Shown one piece after another: positions 63,267 to 64,000 of a stretch of 64,000 nucleotides of DNA. The stretch's first letter is position 1. Each line of letters begins with the position of its first letter. The DNA is from Ptychodera flava (Eukaryota; Hemichordata; Enteropneusta; Ptychoderidae), in contig NC_091947.1 in assembly GCF_041260155.1 (NCBI RefSeq), forward strand, positions 31,522,528-31,586,527, written 5' to 3'. The translations under genes were made by a program, and so were the position numbers. Under the pieces are notes generated by a model. The model was not told where the DNA came from, made no database searches, and saw only the letters and a list, made by a program, of their open reading frames with translations.

Positions 63267-63720
63267 CGTCGATAGAATTGACGAAAACTTGTAGTTGTTG
63301 CTTTTGTTTCAATCATATGGCTACCGTTGCAAATACATGTGAAGGAAAACCATAATAATCAGACTTCCATGGCAACATCTGTACAGTACCGGCTAAGTAT
63401 TGAGTGTACAGTGCCATGTATTTCCTATAGAATTTTATTAGCAAGTAACAACATATAAAACAAGAATAATAACCAGATTTCTCAGTTCCCGTTGCCAAGA
63501 GCGTGGGTTTTGTAACGTTGAAGGTTTGAAAGAAAATCGTTACAGAGATTGATATCGAAATTAATCAAAGATATGCCGCCGCTCTGTTCCTCAAAATATC
63601 GAAATTCCGCTTAAATCGATTTGAACAATGACAAAAGTGGAAGCACGTCATTGCCACTTCCCGTCTAGTTTAAATTTACAAACCATTATCCAGACAATCG
63701 GAAGGCTGACCTCGGATAAA
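62475..63720. other. Region without recognised genes
   Basis: Apart from a (GTT)n microsatellite at about 63235-63265, I see nothing definite. Open frames are short and unrecognised. Confidence 0.5.
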
Positions 63721-63726
63721 CCTGGA

Positions 63727-63741
63727 TGACGTCATGCAAAT
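63727..63741. promoter_or_regulatory. Overlapping CRE and octamer motifs near the right edge
   Basis: A full palindromic CRE, TGACGTCA (63727-63734), shares one base with ATGCAAAT (63734-63741), the consensus octamer in inverse orientation. The surroundings are somewhat CpG-richer, and an open frame on the plus strand starts at 63800. This could be a promoter for a gene beyond the window, but there is no direct evidence of transcription. Confidence 0.25.
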
Positions 63742-64000
63742 AACCCGAAGGTTAATGTAATTGACAGACTGGTGCATGGTGGGAGAGAAGTAACAGAATA
63801 TGCGGGTTGTCAAACACAGTATCGACCGCCGTCTTCAGAGTATAAATAAAGAAGTGGAAAACTTGGAATGTGGTGCCTCTCCGTTGACAATCCTCGAGCA
63901 ATGTTATCTCTGTATTTGTTTGTTTGACATTCCACAGAATTTATTGGTCGCAAGATGGGGACAACGTAAAAGGAAAAATTGCTTTTATCGATATTGAAAG

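Noticed and set aside
63800..63997. 65-codon plus-strand frame at the right edge, considered as a first exon.
   Set aside because: The protein is unrecognised, the frame closes before the window end, and no donor fits a coding exon better than chance.

Overview
The window is animal nuclear DNA: AT-rich, with split genes, GT-AG introns up to about 8 kb and many degenerate transposons. All three genes I could assemble are conserved animal genes, and each matches its vertebrate counterpart along nearly its whole length. The long introns, the preserved FAM184 architecture and the mix of LINEs and TIR elements suggest an invertebrate deuterostome such as a hemichordate, echinoderm or amphioxus. 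That placement is inference, and the species cannot be read from the sequence.

Layout. Positions 1-9700 hold no recognisable gene. 9701-15240 (minus strand) is an HTRA2/Omi-like mitochondrial serine protease in six coding exons. 15651-30186 (plus strand) is CDC23/APC8, a TPR subunit of the anaphase-promoting complex, in 14 exons. The start codons of these two genes are 410 bp apart and point away from each other, so they probably share a divergent promoter. 30187-35406 is the space between convergent genes. 35407-54932 (minus strand) is a FAM184 coiled-coil gene in 16 coding exons, with one apparent single-base deletion in its largest exon. 54933-64000 holds its upstream region and a transposon-rich tract, with no gene I can support.

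Nothing suggests the three genes act in one pathway: mitochondrial protein quality control and apoptosis, mitotic ubiquitin ligation, and an uncharacterised coiled-coil protein. The unusual content is the mobile DNA. I found three TTAA-flanked piggyBac-type MITEs, two 639-bp TA-flanked elements in opposite orientation, two TAA-flanked elements with reiterated G/C-rich subterminal motifs, an inverted pair of MITEs with ACAGTCGTCGGAACT ends, a three-copy long-TIR family (one copy with a tRNA-like module), a MULE-like transposase fossil, two LINE fragments and several foldback palindromes. The most striking foldback is a 274-bp element in CDC23 intron 2 whose nearly perfect 102-bp arms each contain a 55-nt hairpin.

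Exon coordinates were derived by eye from reading frame, splice sites and remembered family similarity. They are internally phase-consistent but were not tested by alignment.
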